Shown here one piece after another: positions 1 to 9,172 of a DNA stretch of 64,000 nt (position 1 is the first letter of the stretch; every line of letters starts with the position of its first letter). A program made the position numbers and the translations under genes. The DNA comes from Rheinheimera lutimaris (GTDB lineage Bacteria > Pseudomonadota > Gammaproteobacteria > Enterobacterales > Alteromonadaceae): contig NZ_JABSOD010000009.1 in NCBI RefSeq assembly GCF_013283795.1, forward strand, positions 113,284 through 177,283, in the 5' to 3' direction. The notes under the pieces were generated by a model, which searched no databases, was not told the DNA's origin, and saw only the letters and a list, made by a program, of their open reading frames with translations.

Positions 1-1904
1 TCGGTATCGGTGATATGGCCGGTGACGTTTTTGGTAACGGCATGTTGCTGTCAAAACATATTCGCCTGCAGGTAGCGTTTAACCATATGCATATTTTTGT
101 TGACCCGAATCCGGATGCAGCAAAGAGCTGGGAAGAGCGTAACCGCATGTTTAACCTGCCAACCTCAACCTGGGATGACTACGATAAGTCGTTAATCTCC
201 GAAGGTGGCGGTATTTTCCTGCGCAGTGCTAAGGCCATTAAATTATCACCGCAGATGAAAGAGATGCTGGGCACCACTAAAGCCAGTATGACGCCAAACG
301 AATTGATCCGCGAAGCCATGATGATGCCGGTGGACTTAATTTGGAACGGTGGTATAGGTACTTATGTTAAAGGCAGCGGCGAGAGCCATGCCGAAGTAGG
401 CGATCGCGGCTCTGAAGCATTACGTGTAAACGGCAAAGAGTTAAAAGCAAAGATCTTTGGTGAAGGTGGTAACCTGGGCGCAACCCAGCGCGGCCGTATC
501 GAATTTGCTATGCACGGTGGTTTAATTAATACCGACTTCGTTGATAACGTGGGTGGTGTTACCTGCTCTGATAACGAAGTGAATATCAAAATTTTGCTCA
601 ACACTCTGGTCGCCGGTGGTGATTTAACGCTGAAACAGCGCAATAAGTTACTGCTGGATATGACCGAAGATGTAGCCGCTATTGTCATTAAAGACTGTTA
701 CCGGCAAACCCAGAGCATCAGTATTTCATCGCTGTTAGGGGGTGAACAGTTAAAAGAGTACACCCGCTTTATCCATACGTTGGAAAAAGAAGGTAAGTTA
801 AACCGCGAGCTGGAGTTCCTGCCATCAGATGATGAATTGGCAGAGCGTATGGCCAAAGGCCAGGGTTTGACCCGACCAGAGCTATCTATTCTGACTGCCT
901 ACGGCAAAATGGTGTTAAAAGAGCGGCTGGTACTGCCGGAAATTTACGAAAATGCCTACTTTAAGCGGCAATTATTCGCTAACTTCCCGCAGATGCTGCA
1001 GGATAAATACGCTGCAGAGATGGAAAACCATCCGCTGAAGGCGGAAATTATCGCCACCAAACTGGCCAATATGCTGGTCAATGAAATGGGGCCGAATTTT
1101 GCCCAGCGTATGCTGGAAGAAACCGGCGCGGGCGTTGGTGAAGTAACCTTGTGTTACTCCATTGCACGTGATTTATTCGATATGTCTGCGGTATGGCGCA
1201 AGCTGGAGCAGTTAGATAACGTGATCCCGGCGGCACTGCAAAGCAAACTGCTGCATCAGCTGCGCCGCACTATGCGCCGCGCTACCCGCTGGTTTGTGCG
1301 TCATCGCAATAAAGCGCTGGATATCGAACAAACGCTGGCATTCTTTAAACCGGCATACCAGCAGTTAAGCAAAGAGCTGAGCACTTATCTGGCGGCAAGC
1401 GAAGTAGAGCAGTTGCAGGAAAAGCAAAGTGGCTTAACGGAGCAGGGCGTACCGCAGGAAGTTGCACAGTATCTGGCGCAATTGAGCACAGTGTTCTCGG
1501 CGATGGACATAGCTCAGGTGGCTGATGCTGAGAAAGTACCGCTGGCGATGGTAGCTGAGATTTACTTTAAGCTGGGCGACAAGATGGACTTGCACTGGTT
1601 CCTGGAGCAAATTACCAATCAACCGGTGGCAAACCATTGGCAGGCGCTTGCCCGTGCCTCTTACCGCGAAGAGCTGGATTGGCAACAACGTGCCTTATCG
1701 GCTGTCGTTGTGCGCAGTTGCGGTAAAGTGTGTGCAGCAGATGAGGTGATCAATAGCTGGTTAACTGAGCATGAGGCGCTGTTAGAGCGTTGGCGCTTGA
1801 TGCTGGCTGAGTTTAAAACCACTAAGAGCCACGAATTTGCCAAGTTCTCGGTGGCATTGCGTGAATTAATGCTGTTGAGTCACCATTGTGACCCTGTAAA
1901 ATAA
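1..1904 (+). CDS. NAD-specific glutamate dehydrogenase, large (about 180 kDa) type, C-terminal part
   Basis: The reading frame is open from the first base, so the gene begins upstream and only about the last 634 residues are here. Glutamate dehydrogenases of this class oxidise glutamate to 2-oxoglutarate and ammonia with NAD in the cytoplasm. The visible part starts inside the conserved catalytic region (GDMAGDVFGNGML, then KIFGEGGNLG and the NTDFVDNVGGV stretch around residues 150-180) and continues into the long helical C-terminal domain typical of the class. An internal ATG at base 15 is not the start. A strong terminator follows directly, so the gene is probably the end of its own transcript. 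Confidence 0.93.
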   Translation, partial: GIGDMAGDVFGNGMLLSKHIRLQVAFNHMHIFVDPNPDAAKSWEERNRMFNLPTSTWDDYDKSLISEGGGIFLRSAKAIKLSPQMKEMLGTTKASMTPNELIREAMMMPVDLIWNGGIGTYVKGSGESHAEVGDRGSEALRVNGKELKAKIFGEGGNLGATQRGRIEFAMHGGLINTDFVDNVGGVTCSDNEVNIKILLNTLVAGGDLTLKQRNKLLLDMTEDVAAIVIKDCYRQTQSISISSLLGGEQLKEYTRFIHTLEKEGKLNRELEFLPSDDELAERMAKGQGLTRPELSILTAYGKMVLKERLVLPEIYENAYFKRQLFANFPQMLQDKYAAEMENHPLKAEIIATKLANMLVNEMGPNFAQRMLEETGAGVGEVTLCYSIARDLFDMSAVWRKLEQLDNVIPAALQSKLLHQLRRTMRRATRWFVRHRNKALDIEQTLAFFKPAYQQLSKELSTYLAASEVEQLQEKQSGLTEQGVPQEVAQYLAQLSTVFSAMDIAQVADAEKVPLAMVAEIYFKLGDKMDLHWFLEQITNQPVANHWQALARASYREELDWQQRALSAVVVRSCGKVCAADEVINSWLTEHEALLERWRLMLAEFKTTKSHEFAKFSVALRELMLLSHHCDPVK

Positions 1905-1921
1905 GCAGCGTAGTAGCTACA

Positions 1922-1951
1922 ATACCCCGGCTGGTCCGGGGTATTTTTTTG
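1922..1951 (+). terminator. Rho-independent terminator after glutamate dehydrogenase
   Basis: A perfect 9-bp stem (ATACCCCGG / CCGGGGTAT) with a 5-base loop is followed by a run of Ts. It lies between the glutamate dehydrogenase stop and the pyrD start. Confidence 0.9.
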
Positions 1952-1970
1952 TTTTGTAATAAGGCGGCCT

Positions 1971-2981
1971 ATGTTCTATCCGATTGCACAAAAATTAATG
2001 TTTGCTTGTGACGCTGAATGGTCACATAACTTCGCGCTTGGCAGCTTAAAACGGCTGGCACATACGCCCTTTGCCGGGTTGTGGCGGCAGCAACTGCCGT
2101 TAAAGCCGGTTACTGTTGCCGGGATCCGTTTTGACAACCCGTTGGGTTTAGCCGCCGGGCTGGATAAAAATGCCGAATGCATTGATGCCTTTGGTGAAAT
2201 GGGTTTTGGCTTTATTGAAGTCGGTACGGTAACACCACGGCCGCAAGTGGGGAATGACAAGCCGCGAATTTTCCGGCTGCCGCAGTCTCAAGCCATTATT
2301 AACCGTATGGGCTTTAATAACAAAGGCGTTGATTATCTGGTAGAAAATGTAAAAAACGCCAGCTATAAAGGTGTGCTTGGTATTAATATCGGTAAAAACA
2401 AAGATACACCGAATGAGCAGGGTAAAGACGACTACATTCACTGTATGCGTAAAGTGTATGCACATGCCGGTTACATCACGGTGAATATTTCCTCTCCCAA
2501 TACGCCGGGTTTGCGCGATCTGCAATTTGGTGATGCGCTGCTGGATTTGCTGCAAAGCGTGAAAAATGAACAATTGGATTTACAGGCATTACACGATAAA
2601 TACGTGCCGGTGTTTGTAAAAATTGCCCCCGATATGGATCCGGTAGCGGTTAATCAGGTAGCCGAAACCTTGCTGAAAAGCAAAATGGACGGCGTGGTTG
2701 CAACCAACACCACCCTGGACAGAAGCCTGGTGCAGGGGCAACGTTATGCTGACGAAGCCGGTGGTTTAAGCGGCTTGCCGGTGCGGGAAAAAAGCACCGA
2801 AGTGCTGCGACTGCTGCGGGCGGCTGTTGGCCCGAAGCTGCCGATTATTGGTGTTGGCGGCATCAGCGATACTGAGTCAGCACAGGAAAAACTGGCCGCC
2901 GGCGCGAATTTGTTGCAGGTGTATACCGGCTTTATTTACCGTGGACCGGAGTTGATTAAACAGATCGTTACCAGCTTATAA
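1971..2981 (+). CDS. pyrD: Dihydroorotate dehydrogenase (quinone), class 2
   Basis: Oxidises dihydroorotate to orotate in pyrimidine synthesis, passing electrons through FMN to the quinone pool at the inner membrane. The 336-residue length fits class 2 enzymes. Visible signatures are [12 protein letters not shown] near residue 55, NRMGFNN near 110, GINIGKN near 140, the catalytic-serine stretch [12 protein letters not shown] near 170, the FMN-binding VKIAPD and NTTLDRS segments, and the late IIGVGGI and YTGFIYRGP motifs. The N-terminal 40 residues form the usual membrane-associating extension. The next gene is zapC, a neighbour also seen in other gammaproteobacteria. Confidence 0.97.
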   Translation: MFYPIAQKLMFACDAEWSHNFALGSLKRLAHTPFAGLWRQQLPLKPVTVAGIRFDNPLGLAAGLDKNAECIDAFGEMGFGFIEVGTVTPRPQVGNDKPRIFRLPQSQAIINRMGFNNKGVDYLVENVKNASYKGVLGINIGKNKDTPNEQGKDDYIHCMRKVYAHAGYITVNISSPNTPGLRDLQFGDALLDLLQSVKNEQLDLQALHDKYVPVFVKIAPDMDPVAVNQVAETLLKSKMDGVVATNTTLDRSLVQGQRYADEAGGLSGLPVREKSTEVLRLLRAAVGPKLPIIGVGGISDTESAQEKLAAGANLLQVYTGFIYRGPELIKQIVTSL

Positions 2982-3097
2982 GGATCTTCAGCTGATCTTG
3001 CATAGTTAGAACAAAATAGTCTTTAACATCTTGATCAGCTTAGTGTATTTCTTTAAATGTTTAATAAATAACCGTGTGGTACAGGGCAGGGAGTTGC

Positions 3098-3613
3098 ATG
3101 CTTAAGCCGTCAGAGCGTTGGTACTGGACCTATTGTCCGCAAAAAGACCGCTTGTTGCTGGATATCAGTGACCAGGCGCAATTTTGCGCGCCTTTTGGTG
3201 CCTCGCAGTTAATACAGCTGCCGCAGCGCCAGGCGTTGACTATGGCTGAAGCTGAAGCTTTCCAGTTAATCGAAGACAGTCTGCAACAACTAGACATGCC
3301 CGCGGCAGTGCGGCTGGAGCTTTGCCTTACGGCATTGTGCGCGCCTTTTTTACAACAACAGGCGCATAAAAGCTGGTATTTTCAGCAAGGCAGTGACGCT
3401 GCCACAGCACAGTATGACATTGTGATGCTGCGCGGTTTAAGCAGCCAGTATGCCATAGTGTTGTCGGCTGACAGCGATTGCGCCAATTGTCTGCTGTTGG
3501 GTGACATCAGCACCCTGGCCGGTAAAAATGTGGCGCGGTTACAGGTAGTTCGCGTATTGCACAACCGTGTCAGTGCGCTTAATGTCAGCATTCCGTATCG
3601 CCACAGCGCCTGA
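3098..3613 (+). CDS. zapC: Cell division protein ZapC
   Basis: A 171-residue protein resembling ZapC, a cytoplasmic factor that binds FtsZ and promotes bundling of Z-ring filaments. The N-terminus (LKPSERWYWTYCPQKDRLLLDI) and the LCLTALCAPFLQ...KSWYF segment follow the family pattern, though overall similarity is modest. I place the start at the ATG preceded by AGGGAG four bases upstream. An ATG 24 bases earlier lacks a good ribosome site. The position after pyrD supports the call. Confidence 0.8.
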   Translation: MLKPSERWYWTYCPQKDRLLLDISDQAQFCAPFGASQLIQLPQRQALTMAEAEAFQLIEDSLQQLDMPAAVRLELCLTALCAPFLQQQAHKSWYFQQGSDAATAQYDIVMLRGLSSQYAIVLSADSDCANCLLLGDISTLAGKNVARLQVVRVLHNRVSALNVSIPYRHSA

Positions 3614-3688
3614 TTTTTAACGGCGTTATTTCCCTCAGCAGCAGATCCGACTACACTAGCGGCAATTTTTACCGTTGCGGAACCACCT

Positions 3689-4885
3689 ATGTCTGCCTTA
3701 GCCGCTGTAGCAACTGAACTTGAACCTTTTTTACAACAATTGAGCAGCGCCATAATCGACCGGCAATTGCATAAACTGGTATTGAGTAAATATCATGGCT
3801 CTGAGCCGTTAAAACAGCTGCAGGTTCGTCCTGTCATGCTGAAACAACAATGGCAACTCAGCTTTACCTATAAATACCAAACTAACGATGTGACGCGTAA
3901 TTTCAGTGCCGATGCTGCGCTTGGCGAAATAACAACCTTGCTGGGCCAGAGTTTCAGCGCGGCCAATTTGTTTACCGCAGAAACTGAAGTGCAACTGACG
4001 ATCAGTAAAAAAGGTAAGGTGTTGTATCAACAAAAACGCCTGAGTCAGCCGTTGCACACGGCGCAAACTGAGCATAACCGTGATAAACAGCGTTATTTAA
4101 CGCTGCAGCGACCGTTTTTGCGCGAGTTAGGGGTAACCGATGCCCAGCAGCAGTTGATCCCCGCCATGTCGCGAAAATGGAAGCAGATTAATAAGTTTAT
4201 TGAAATTTTCTCCGGCGCTGTGCAAGACACCGGACTGAGCGCTAAAAAGCAATTACACATCGCCGATTTTGGCTCCGGCAAGGCTTACTTAACCTTTGCC
4301 GTGCATGATTACTTAACCAACACCCTGGCTCTGGATGCTAAAGTGACCGGAGTGGAGCTGCGGCAAAACCTGGTCGATTTATGTAACGGCACCGCGACCA
4401 AGCTTGGCTTAAGCGGTATTCAGTTTGAACAGGGCGACGTAAAGCATTTTAAAGCCCGTGGTATCAACGTAATGATAGCGCTGCATGCCTGTGACACCGC
4501 TACCGACTATGCCATTCATATGGGCATTGCTACCGGTGCTGAGATTATTATGTGCTCACCGTGCTGTCACAAGCAAATCCGGCCGCAAATACAACTGCCA
4601 CAAGTATTGGCACCAATGTTAGTGCACGGTATTCACCTGGGCCAGGAAGCCGAAATGGTTACCGATAGCCTGCGGGCGTTACTGTTGGAAGCGCACGGCT
4701 ATGATACCAAGGTGTTTGAGTTTATTTCGCTGGAGCATACCAGCAAAAATAAGATGATCCTCGCGACTAAACGTAAGCAGCCGCGGGATAACACTAAAAT
4801 ATTGCAGCAAATCGCCGCTATTAAGCAGTTTTACGGCATCACTGAACATTGCCTGGAAAGCTTGTTGCTGCAAGAACAGCATTAA
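3689..4885 (+). CDS. Class I SAM-dependent methyltransferase (Methyltransf_32 type)
   Basis: A 398-residue protein with an N-terminal region of about 170 residues of unclear fold and a C-terminal Rossmann-type methyltransferase domain. The SAM-binding loop is ADFGSGKAYLTFAVHDYL near residue 195, followed by an acidic strand end (VTGVELR) and the IALHACDTATDYAI and CSPCCHKQ motifs characteristic of the PF13679 family. The CSPCCHK cysteines could bind a metal, which is inference. The substrate is unknown; relatives are generally suspected to modify RNA or protein. The stop overlaps the end of the convergent downstream gene by 4 bp. Confidence 0.8.
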   Translation: MSALAAVATELEPFLQQLSSAIIDRQLHKLVLSKYHGSEPLKQLQVRPVMLKQQWQLSFTYKYQTNDVTRNFSADAALGEITTLLGQSFSAANLFTAETEVQLTISKKGKVLYQQKRLSQPLHTAQTEHNRDKQRYLTLQRPFLRELGVTDAQQQLIPAMSRKWKQINKFIEIFSGAVQDTGLSAKKQLHIADFGSGKAYLTFAVHDYLTNTLALDAKVTGVELRQNLVDLCNGTATKLGLSGIQFEQGDVKHFKARGINVMIALHACDTATDYAIHMGIATGAEIIMCSPCCHKQIRPQIQLPQVLAPMLVHGIHLGQEAEMVTDSLRALLLEAHGYDTKVFEFISLEHTSKNKMILATKRKQPRDNTKILQQIAAIKQFYGITEHCLESLLLQEQH

Positions 4886-5697
4886 TTCTCATGCTGCCGG
4901 TTTTGCGCTTTGTAGCGTAAACCTTGCCCAAGCAGGTAAAAATACTCCAGCCAAACTTGGCTAAGCGCATCGCACAGCGGATCAGCCGGATAAATGCCGG
5001 CTGCCGCTGCTTTGCCTTTTTGTGTTCCTGATACCAGAAAGTTATTTTTCAGCGGCTGGCGTTGCAGCACTTTTTCAAAGGCTCTGGCGGCCATTTCTTC
5101 CGGCATGGCCAAATACAGCCGGTTGCGATTGGCATCCAGTTGCCGACAATGGCGAAAAAATTCGCTTTCATGTTCACCGTCCGCCGACAAGTACAATAAT
5201 TTGTAGGCAGAACCGAGTAACTCATTGAGATAATGCGGAATAATCGGCAGGCTCTGCAGCCATGCTGAGCTGGAAAACTGGTTACGCGTAGCGTTTTTGC
5301 CAAACATTTTGCCGGCAATATAATGGTCAAAGGCATGAAACCACTCATGTACCAGGCTGCCGCCGCCGGCATTTTTTGCCAGTGCCAAAATACGCCCCTG
5401 TGGCTGATAGTGCGCACAAACCCCTGGTTGGCCGCCAATGCCAAAGGTAATCGCTAAACTGCCGTTAAGTGAGATCACTTGTGGTGGTACCTGCAGTAAC
5501 TGCTGTAAATCACAAAAGGCATCAAAGAATAAATTGGCTGCCAGTTGCAACTCTTCAGCGGTTACCCAGCGCCCGATATGAATGCTGTTAAAACCAAAAA
5601 TCTTAACCAGGTCGGCAAAGCTGACGTCGGCGCCACCACGATGCGGCGGGCCGTTGCGATAATACTTACGCTGAATGCGCGGAACGGAAATTGTCAT
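4882..5697 (-). CDS. Putative metallopeptidase-like protein with HEWFHAFDHY motif (CLCA_X / LPD1-like)
   Basis: A 271-residue cytoplasmic protein without a signal peptide. It carries a zinc-protease-like HExxH motif (HEWFHAFDHY) near residue 117, inside a region resembling the LPD1 / CLCA_X family found in Alteromonadales and in large polyvalent phage proteins. The C-terminal half has EEMAARAFE and a final tyrosine- and leucine-rich helix. No substrate is known. The gene is convergent with the methyltransferase gene. The family name is from memory of similar proteins; the HExxH motif is visible directly. The start has no convincing ribosome site. Confidence 0.6.
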   Translation of the reverse strand: MTISVPRIQRKYYRNGPPHRGGADVSFADLVKIFGFNSIHIGRWVTAEELQLAANLFFDAFCDLQQLLQVPPQVISLNGSLAITFGIGGQPGVCAHYQPQGRILALAKNAGGGSLVHEWFHAFDHYIAGKMFGKNATRNQFSSSAWLQSLPIIPHYLNELLGSAYKLLYLSADGEHESEFFRHCRQLDANRNRLYLAMPEEMAARAFEKVLQRQPLKNNFLVSGTQKGKAAAAGIYPADPLCDALSQVWLEYFYLLGQGLRYKAQNRQHEN

Positions 5698-5860
5698 CTG
5701 CTGATGATAGCGATAATTGGTATTTGGCGAAATACTCCGGGTTGTTCAAACCAGCGATAAAAACCGGGGTTTAGTCGCAGTACTTTTATCAGCCGATTGC
5801 CAAGCGGGCAGCAGCAAGGTAGTTTGCTGTTATAACAATACCGAAAATCATGGGAGCAAC

Positions 5861-8557
5861 ATGCGCAGTAACATCCGGCGGACCTTTATTCTCAGTGCTA
5901 TTTTTGCAGCTTTAGGCAGCAGCTTTACAGTGTCGGCGTTGCCGGAATTTCCCGGTAGCCAATACAACAACAGCGTACCTGATACACAGCAAGTGCTGGG
6001 TTATAAATTGGGTAGCCGTATCTCAGAGCCTGCGGCCATCCGGCAGTATTTTATGACGTTGGCGGCGCAGTATCCGCAGCAACTTAAGCTGGTACCTTAT
6101 GGCGAAAGCTGGCAGGGGCGACAGCTGTTTTATGTGGTGATAGGCTCAGCGCAAAATATCGCCCGTTTGGATCAACTTGAACAGAATATGCGCCGCCTGG
6201 CAGATCCGGTTAACACCAGCGAGGCAGACGCTAAAGCCCTGATTGCACAGCAACCGGCGTCAGTATGGATTGCCAATACTTTGCACGGCAATGAACTTAG
6301 CCCGGCGGAGTCCTCTATGGCACTGGCCTGGCACTTGTTAGCCGACCAAAGTGAGTTTACCGCTAATATTTTGGCCAATACGCTGGTGTATATTGATCCA
6401 TTGCAAAACCCGGATGGCCACCATCGTTTTGTCAGCCGCTACTACGCTACCGCCGGTATGGAGCATTCAGACGATCGCTTGTCTGCCGAGCAAAACGAGC
6501 CCTGGCCCAATGGCCGCAGCAACCATTATTTGTTTGATATGAACCGCGACTGGATCAGCTTAACCCAGCCGGAAAACCGTGGCCGGGTAAAAGCGTTACA
6601 ACGTGTCTATCCGCTGCTGTTTGTCGACTCGCATGAAATGGGCGGCGATATGACATACTACTTCAGCCCGGAGGCTGAGCCTTATAACCCGCATATTCAG
6701 CAGGCACAGCGGGAAGTATTAAACTGGGTGGGGCAAAACAATGCCAAATGGTTTGACCGCTTTGGTTATCACTATTTTACCCGCGAAATTTTTGATGCGT
6801 TTTACCCGGGTTATGGCGCCAGTTGGCCGCTGTATCAGGGCAGTATTGCCATGACCTATGAAATGGCGTCGGCCCGCGGCCATCATTACCGCCGCAGCGA
6901 CGGTACTGTAGTCACTTTTGCCGACGGTATTCAGCGCAACTTTGTGGCTTTTATGGCTACGTTAGAAACCGCCAGCCAGCGCGCCAAACCCTTGCTGCAA
7001 CGGTTTTATCAGTACCGTAAAGACGCTGTGGCACAGGGCCGTAAAGCCAAAACCCGCAGTTATATTTTTCCGGCCAGCCGCGATAAAGCCGGGCATCAGC
7101 GTTTAACCGCATTACTAACAGAGCAGGGCATCAAGGTTACTCAGGCAACGAAAGCCTTCAGCGCCTGTGGTACCGATTACCAGCTCGGTGCCTATGTAAT
7201 AGACAGTGCCCAGAGCACCTATCATTTGCTGCGCACCTTACTCGATAGTGACGTACCTATGGACCAGCCGTTTATTAAGCAGCAGGAAGCGCTGCGGGCG
7301 AATAACTTACCGGATCAAATATACGATGTAACGGCATGGTCATTGCCGCTGATGTTTAATCTGGAAATGAATGAATGCAGCCGCAGTGTTAACGTCGAAG
7401 GTGTCACCGTAACTGAGCAGCGTATTTTACCCGGCAGCCTGACGCGACCCGATGCAAGCTACGGTTTTATTCTGCCATGGGATGGTATGGACGCCGCCCG
7501 CTTTGCTGCCGAAGCGTTAAAAGCCGGAGTGGTGATGCGTAGCAGCGACTTGCCTTTTACCCATCAGAACGGTACGCGTTACCCTTCCGGCAGCTTAATT
7601 ATTGCCAGAGCAGATAACAATGCTGAGCTTAATCAAACTCTTGAAAAGCTCGCGGCACTAAGCGGTGCGGTATTGCAAGGTGTAGACAGCAGCTGGCATA
7701 CCGACGGCCCTAATGCCGGTTCAGCTAATATGGTGCGGCTGCAACCGGTTAAGGTGGCCATGTTATGGGACGAGCCGGCCAGCAGTTTAAGTGCCGGTAG
7801 CGCCCGGTTTGTGTTGGAGCGGGAACTGGGGCAACCGGTAACCGCTATCCGGCCGGCGCAGTTAAAACAGGCTGATTTAAGCCGCTATCAGGTACTGGTG
7901 CTGCCCGCGAGTGCCGGTGGCAGTTATCAACAGGCACTGGGTGAAGCCGGTTATAACAATATCCGCCACTGGACAGAGCGCGGCGGTGTGCTTATTACGC
8001 TGGGTAACGCCACCAACTTTGCGTTAAGCGGTGAAACACCGCTACTGGCCAGTAAGCGTGAATACAAAGCAACAGATGCACCGGCAGCTGACACTAAAGA
8101 CAGCAAGGATAAGCAGAAAGATCAGGTTGCCGGCACGGTACTGAATACTGAGCAGTATCAGCAAATGCTCAAAGCCAAACAGGCCCGGCCGGATTGGGTA
8201 CCGGGTTTTCTGGCAAAAGCAGAGGTAGATCAGTCGCACTGGTTAACTGCGGGTTTGCCGGCCAGCGCAACAACAGTGTATGTGGGTAACGAGATTTACC
8301 AGCCGCTGGCAATAAACCACGGCCGTAACCTGCTGAAATTTGCCGGCGCCGATGAGGTTAAAGCCAGTGGTTTTGTCTGGCAGGATAACCAGCAGCAAAT
8401 TGCGCATAAACCGTTGTTAATGTGGGCACCACAAGGGGACGGTATGGTTATCAGCTTTACGCAGGAACCTAACTACCGTGCTTATGTAAATGGCTTACAT
8501 ATCGCGCTGGCCAATGCGGTGTTGCTGGCACCGGCACACAGTGGTGCAGTGCGTTAA
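5861..8557 (+). CDS. Secreted M14-family zinc carboxypeptidase-like protein
   Basis: An 898-residue protein with a Sec signal peptide (RRTFILSAIFAALGSSFTVSA) and a peptidase M14 domain in the first 400 residues. The zinc ligands are HGNE (His142, Glu145) and the His of DSHEM (258), and the catalytic glutamate is in TYEMAS (334). The remainder, roughly residues 560-890, includes a glutamine-amidotransferase-like segment (VAMLWDEPASS... to VLVLPASAGGS) and a lysine- and aspartate-rich linker. It probably digests peptides in the periplasm or outside the cell. The start is the ATG after GGGAG; the frame is open further upstream, but that would bury the signal peptide. Confidence 0.88.
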   Translation: MRSNIRRTFILSAIFAALGSSFTVSALPEFPGSQYNNSVPDTQQVLGYKLGSRISEPAAIRQYFMTLAAQYPQQLKLVPYGESWQGRQLFYVVIGSAQNIARLDQLEQNMRRLADPVNTSEADAKALIAQQPASVWIANTLHGNELSPAESSMALAWHLLADQSEFTANILANTLVYIDPLQNPDGHHRFVSRYYATAGMEHSDDRLSAEQNEPWPNGRSNHYLFDMNRDWISLTQPENRGRVKALQRVYPLLFVDSHEMGGDMTYYFSPEAEPYNPHIQQAQREVLNWVGQNNAKWFDRFGYHYFTREIFDAFYPGYGASWPLYQGSIAMTYEMASARGHHYRRSDGTVVTFADGIQRNFVAFMATLETASQRAKPLLQRFYQYRKDAVAQGRKAKTRSYIFPASRDKAGHQRLTALLTEQGIKVTQATKAFSACGTDYQLGAYVIDSAQSTYHLLRTLLDSDVPMDQPFIKQQEALRANNLPDQIYDVTAWSLPLMFNLEMNECSRSVNVEGVTVTEQRILPGSLTRPDASYGFILPWDGMDAARFAAEALKAGVVMRSSDLPFTHQNGTRYPSGSLIIARADNNAELNQTLEKLAALSGAVLQGVDSSWHTDGPNAGSANMVRLQPVKVAMLWDEPASSLSAGSARFVLERELGQPVTAIRPAQLKQADLSRYQVLVLPASAGGSYQQALGEAGYNNIRHWTERGGVLITLGNATNFALSGETPLLASKREYKATDAPAADTKDSKDKQKDQVAGTVLNTEQYQQMLKAKQARPDWVPGFLAKAEVDQSHWLTAGLPASATTVYVGNEIYQPLAINHGRNLLKFAGADEVKASGFVWQDNQQQIAHKPLLMWAPQGDGMVISFTQEPNYRAYVNGLHIALANAVLLAPAHSGAVR

Positions 8558-8565
8558 AACAGGCG

Positions 8566-9087
8566 TTAATGCTCAGCCGCAGGTAAACTTTGCCTGCGGC
8601 TTCTGATATAGCCCACCAGATTACTGCTTAAAAACGCCAGTTCCATCAGTACCGCAACCGGTGAACCCACCAGCAAGTTATGGATAATCCAGGACGTTGC
8701 GCCAATGGCCATCAGCAGCCGAACCCAAAGTACATTTTTTTGAAAACTGCCGACAGTACCTACTACTGCTGCCAGATAAGGCAACAAATTAACCGGGTTG
8801 CTGTAGCTAAGCACAATCAGCAAGGTGGAGAGTGCCAGAAAACAATACATCCAGCGTTGACGCGGGCTTATCGCCGCCACCAAAAAACGTATTGCGGTTA
8901 AGCCGACAAAAAACGCTGCTTCGTACTGGCCCAGTACAGCGAAATGGCTGGCATTAAGCAAGGCAGAGACAAACCAGAATTTCAGCATGCTGGCTCTGTC
9001 ATAGCGCTGAAAAGCCACGATACCACTGATAAAGGCTACTACGGCTAAGCACTGCGACAAAGCAAAACTAATGGTTATGTCCGGCAA
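8566..9087 (-). CDS. ygjV: YgjV family inner membrane protein
   Basis: A 173-residue hydrophobic protein with about five to six membrane segments, matching the YgjV (Imp-YgjV, PF10688) family in length and pattern (SFALSQCLAVVAFISGIVAFQ at the start, then the late WIIHNLLVGSPVAVLMEL segment). The function is unknown. No ATG precedes the first membrane helix, so translation probably begins at TTG (CAA on the plus strand at 9085-9087), although no strong ribosome site is visible there. Confidence 0.8.
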   Translation of the reverse strand: MPDITISFALSQCLAVVAFISGIVAFQRYDRASMLKFWFVSALLNASHFAVLGQYEAAFFVGLTAIRFLVAAISPRQRWMYCFLALSTLLIVLSYSNPVNLLPYLAAVVGTVGSFQKNVLWVRLLMAIGATSWIIHNLLVGSPVAVLMELAFLSSNLVGYIRSRRQSLPAAEH

Positions 9088-9138
9088 GGAGTTGACTCTG
9101 TGTGGCTGATCAAGACGGCTAGTTTACCGAATTTAGTC

Positions 9139-9161
9139 GCCATCTGCCTGCAGCAGATGGC
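9139..9161 (-). other. Perfect stem-loop between selO and ygjV
   Basis: A 9-bp perfect inverted repeat (GCCATCTGC / GCAGATGGC) with a 5-base loop lies just after the selO stop and upstream of ygjV. No T-run follows on either strand, so it is not a standard intrinsic terminator. It may stabilise the selO mRNA 3' end or reduce readthrough. Confidence 0.5.
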
Positions 9162-9172
9162 ATAAGTTATAA

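Noticed and set aside
8576..8600. Perfect GC hairpin as terminator of the M14 peptidase gene
   Set aside because: It lies within the ygjV coding end and no T-run follows on either strand.
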